Part shown: piece after piece, positions 14,351 to 15,111 of the stretch | Position numbering within the stretch: the stretch's first letter is position 1 | Layout of the letters: each line of letters begins with the position of its first letter | NCBI GenBank assembly: GCA_031266255.1 | Contig: JAISBK010000055.1 | Location: forward strand, 1 to 15,111 | Direction of reading: 5' to 3' | DNA length: 15,111 bases | From: Treponema sp. | GTDB taxonomy: Bacteria; Spirochaetota; Spirochaetia; Treponematales; Breznakiellaceae | The notes under the pieces: generated by a model | Seen by the model: only the letters and a program-made list of their open reading frames with translations | The model's database searches: none | Told to the model about the DNA's origin: nothing | Program-made: the position numbers and the translations under genes

Positions 14351-14411
14351 GAGAAAGCGCATATTCAAACATAGTAAGACGGTGCAGAGGAACATGGAGA
14401 TGCGCTCTCTC
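14351..14411. repeat. Imperfect inverted repeat between the small gene and the nuclease gene
   Basis: GAGAAAGCGCAT (14351-14362) pairs with ATGCGCTCTCTC (14400-14411) at 11 of 12 positions around a 37-nt loop. It lies in the 180-nt non-coding stretch 14300-14478 between convergent genes, where no other gene or strong terminator was seen. It could be a weak bidirectional terminator without a T-tract or a mobile-element scar. Confidence 0.35.
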
Positions 14412-14478
14412 AAACGCGAAAAATACGACTTGTAAACTGCTATGAGACCATTCCAAAACCCCGGATACTCGTACGGTC

Positions 14479-15111
14479 TTAGTGTTTCTCGATGATCCCA
14501 TCTACATCGGCGACATTGAAGGATATGCCGCTATACCATTGGCCGTATTCCTTGAGGGAGTTTACGGCTTCTACCCATTCGGCAAGGGCGCGGCGTTTTT
14601 CCCGGACAAGAGAGTTATCCTGTCCCTTTGTTTCGAGGACAAGGGTCTTTTCATTGTCCAATTTGATGAGAAAATCAGGGTAGTAATAATGGGACACTCC
14701 TTCAAACGTATAGCGTATGCCAAAACCTAAATGATCGTTTTTGGCCCACGCAGCCACATGGGGGTTTTTCTCGATCTTATAGGCTTCGGTGGCTTCCCAG
14801 GTGCTGTCATGGACGCAATGGGTGATGTGGGATTTCATGGTCGGCTCCCGGTGTTTGGATGTCCACCAGGTAGGCATATTTCCCGTGGAGCGTATTTTGC
14901 TGTTGGGGTCAAAGATGGGGATTATTTGTTCGGTTTCCCTCAGCCTGATGAAGTTCCATAAATGTTCTACAATACGGCTCATGTTGAGCATAAGCATTAT
15001 GCGGAAGCGCAGTTTATCTATGGCGAAAAGGGGCGGCTCTATGCGTATACAGCCGGATTCAAGATAGCGTTCCACCCATTTGAAGACCTGCCCAATTAAG
15101 GCGTAGGGGGT
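14479..15111 (-). CDS. Type III-like restriction endonuclease / helicase, C-terminal nuclease part
   Basis: Partial: the frame is open to the right edge, giving 210 residues plus the stop TAA at 14481-14479. The visible piece is the C-terminal region of large DEAD/DEAH-type restriction proteins. RFRIMLMLNMSRIVEHLW, IFDPNSKIRSTG, MKSHITHCVHDSTWEATEA and NPHVAAWAKNDHLGF are typical of it. The PD-(D/E)xK nuclease core is YPDFLI (Asp146) and VLETKG (Glu160, Lys162), spaced 13 residues apart, as in type III Res subunits and the related BPTD_3080 family. The core is intact. The helicase domain should lie beyond the edge. An internal GTG (15075) is not the start. No methylase is visible, so the type of system is uncertain. 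Confidence 0.85.
   Translation of the reverse strand, partial: TPYALIGQVFKWVERYLESGCIRIEPPLFAIDKLRFRIMLMLNMSRIVEHLWNFIRLRETEQIIPIFDPNSKIRSTGNMPTWWTSKHREPTMKSHITHCVHDSTWEATEAYKIEKNPHVAAWAKNDHLGFGIRYTFEGVSHYYYPDFLIKLDNEKTLVLETKGQDNSLVREKRRALAEWVEAVNSLKEYGQWYSGISFNVADVDGIIEKH

Noticed and set aside
14300..14478. Possible integron attC-like site
   Set aside because: An inverted repeat is present, but no GTTRRRY/RYYYAAC core pair was found.
14226..14501. 91-codon minus-strand frame between the small gene and the nuclease gene
   Set aside because: It overlaps the ends of both supported genes, shows no family motif and has a Ser/His/Phe-rich shadow-like composition.
1..15111. CRISPR array, tRNA or rRNA genes
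   Set aside because: No regularly spaced repeats and no cloverleaf or rRNA-like sequence were recognised on either strand.

Overview
The window looks like a spirochaete chromosome, most likely a Treponema of the gut or termite type. This is inferred from a spirochaetal-style lipobox, the short MurC N-terminus with an IGIKGTG nucleotide-binding motif, the complete Bat (aerotolerance-type) operon and the moderate GC content of the core genes. I had no database access, so the taxon is an inference.

Left accessory region (1-2210). At the left edge is the N-terminal part of an exported esterase-like lipoprotein (minus strand). It is followed by a broken ISAs1-type transposase N-terminus (462-752), a very AT-rich gene for an 11-segment membrane protein (793-1992, minus) with its own extended -10 promoter, and a broken IS1182-type transposase N-terminus (2061-2195). 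The AT-rich gene is therefore bracketed by two insertion-sequence scars and looks acquired. A stand-alone alanyl-tRNA editing protein (AlaX type, plus) follows and converges on the core operon.

Core (12846 to 3530, all minus strand). Ten genes run head to tail with 4-nt overlaps or very short gaps: murC, yicC, a DUF58 protein, a membrane-anchored DUF4381-like protein, batA, batB, batC, a batD/batE-like fusion, an Smr-domain gene and trpR. MurC adds L-alanine to UDP-MurNAc in peptidoglycan synthesis and YicC is an RNase-type protein. The DUF58, BatA and BatB proteins are von Willebrand A (MIDAS) proteins. With the TPR lipoprotein BatC and the BatD/E-like protein they probably form an envelope complex. 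The MoxR ATPase that normally heads such operons is absent from its expected place. TrpR, the last gene, has its own candidate promoter: an extended -10 inside a perfect 6-3-6 palindrome, placed so that the transcript would begin at or near the start codon.

Right accessory region (12847-15111). A 226-nt divergent intergenic region with several inverted repeats separates murC from a plus-strand pair: an AraC-type regulator with a GyrI-like ligand domain and a small conserved protein. Convergent to these, running off the right edge, is the C-terminal nuclease part of a type III-like restriction/helicase protein.

The most unusual items are a candidate ATC start codon for batC, the batD/batE-like fusion, the trpR palindrome/promoter with no leader, and the AT-rich membrane gene between two transposase scars.
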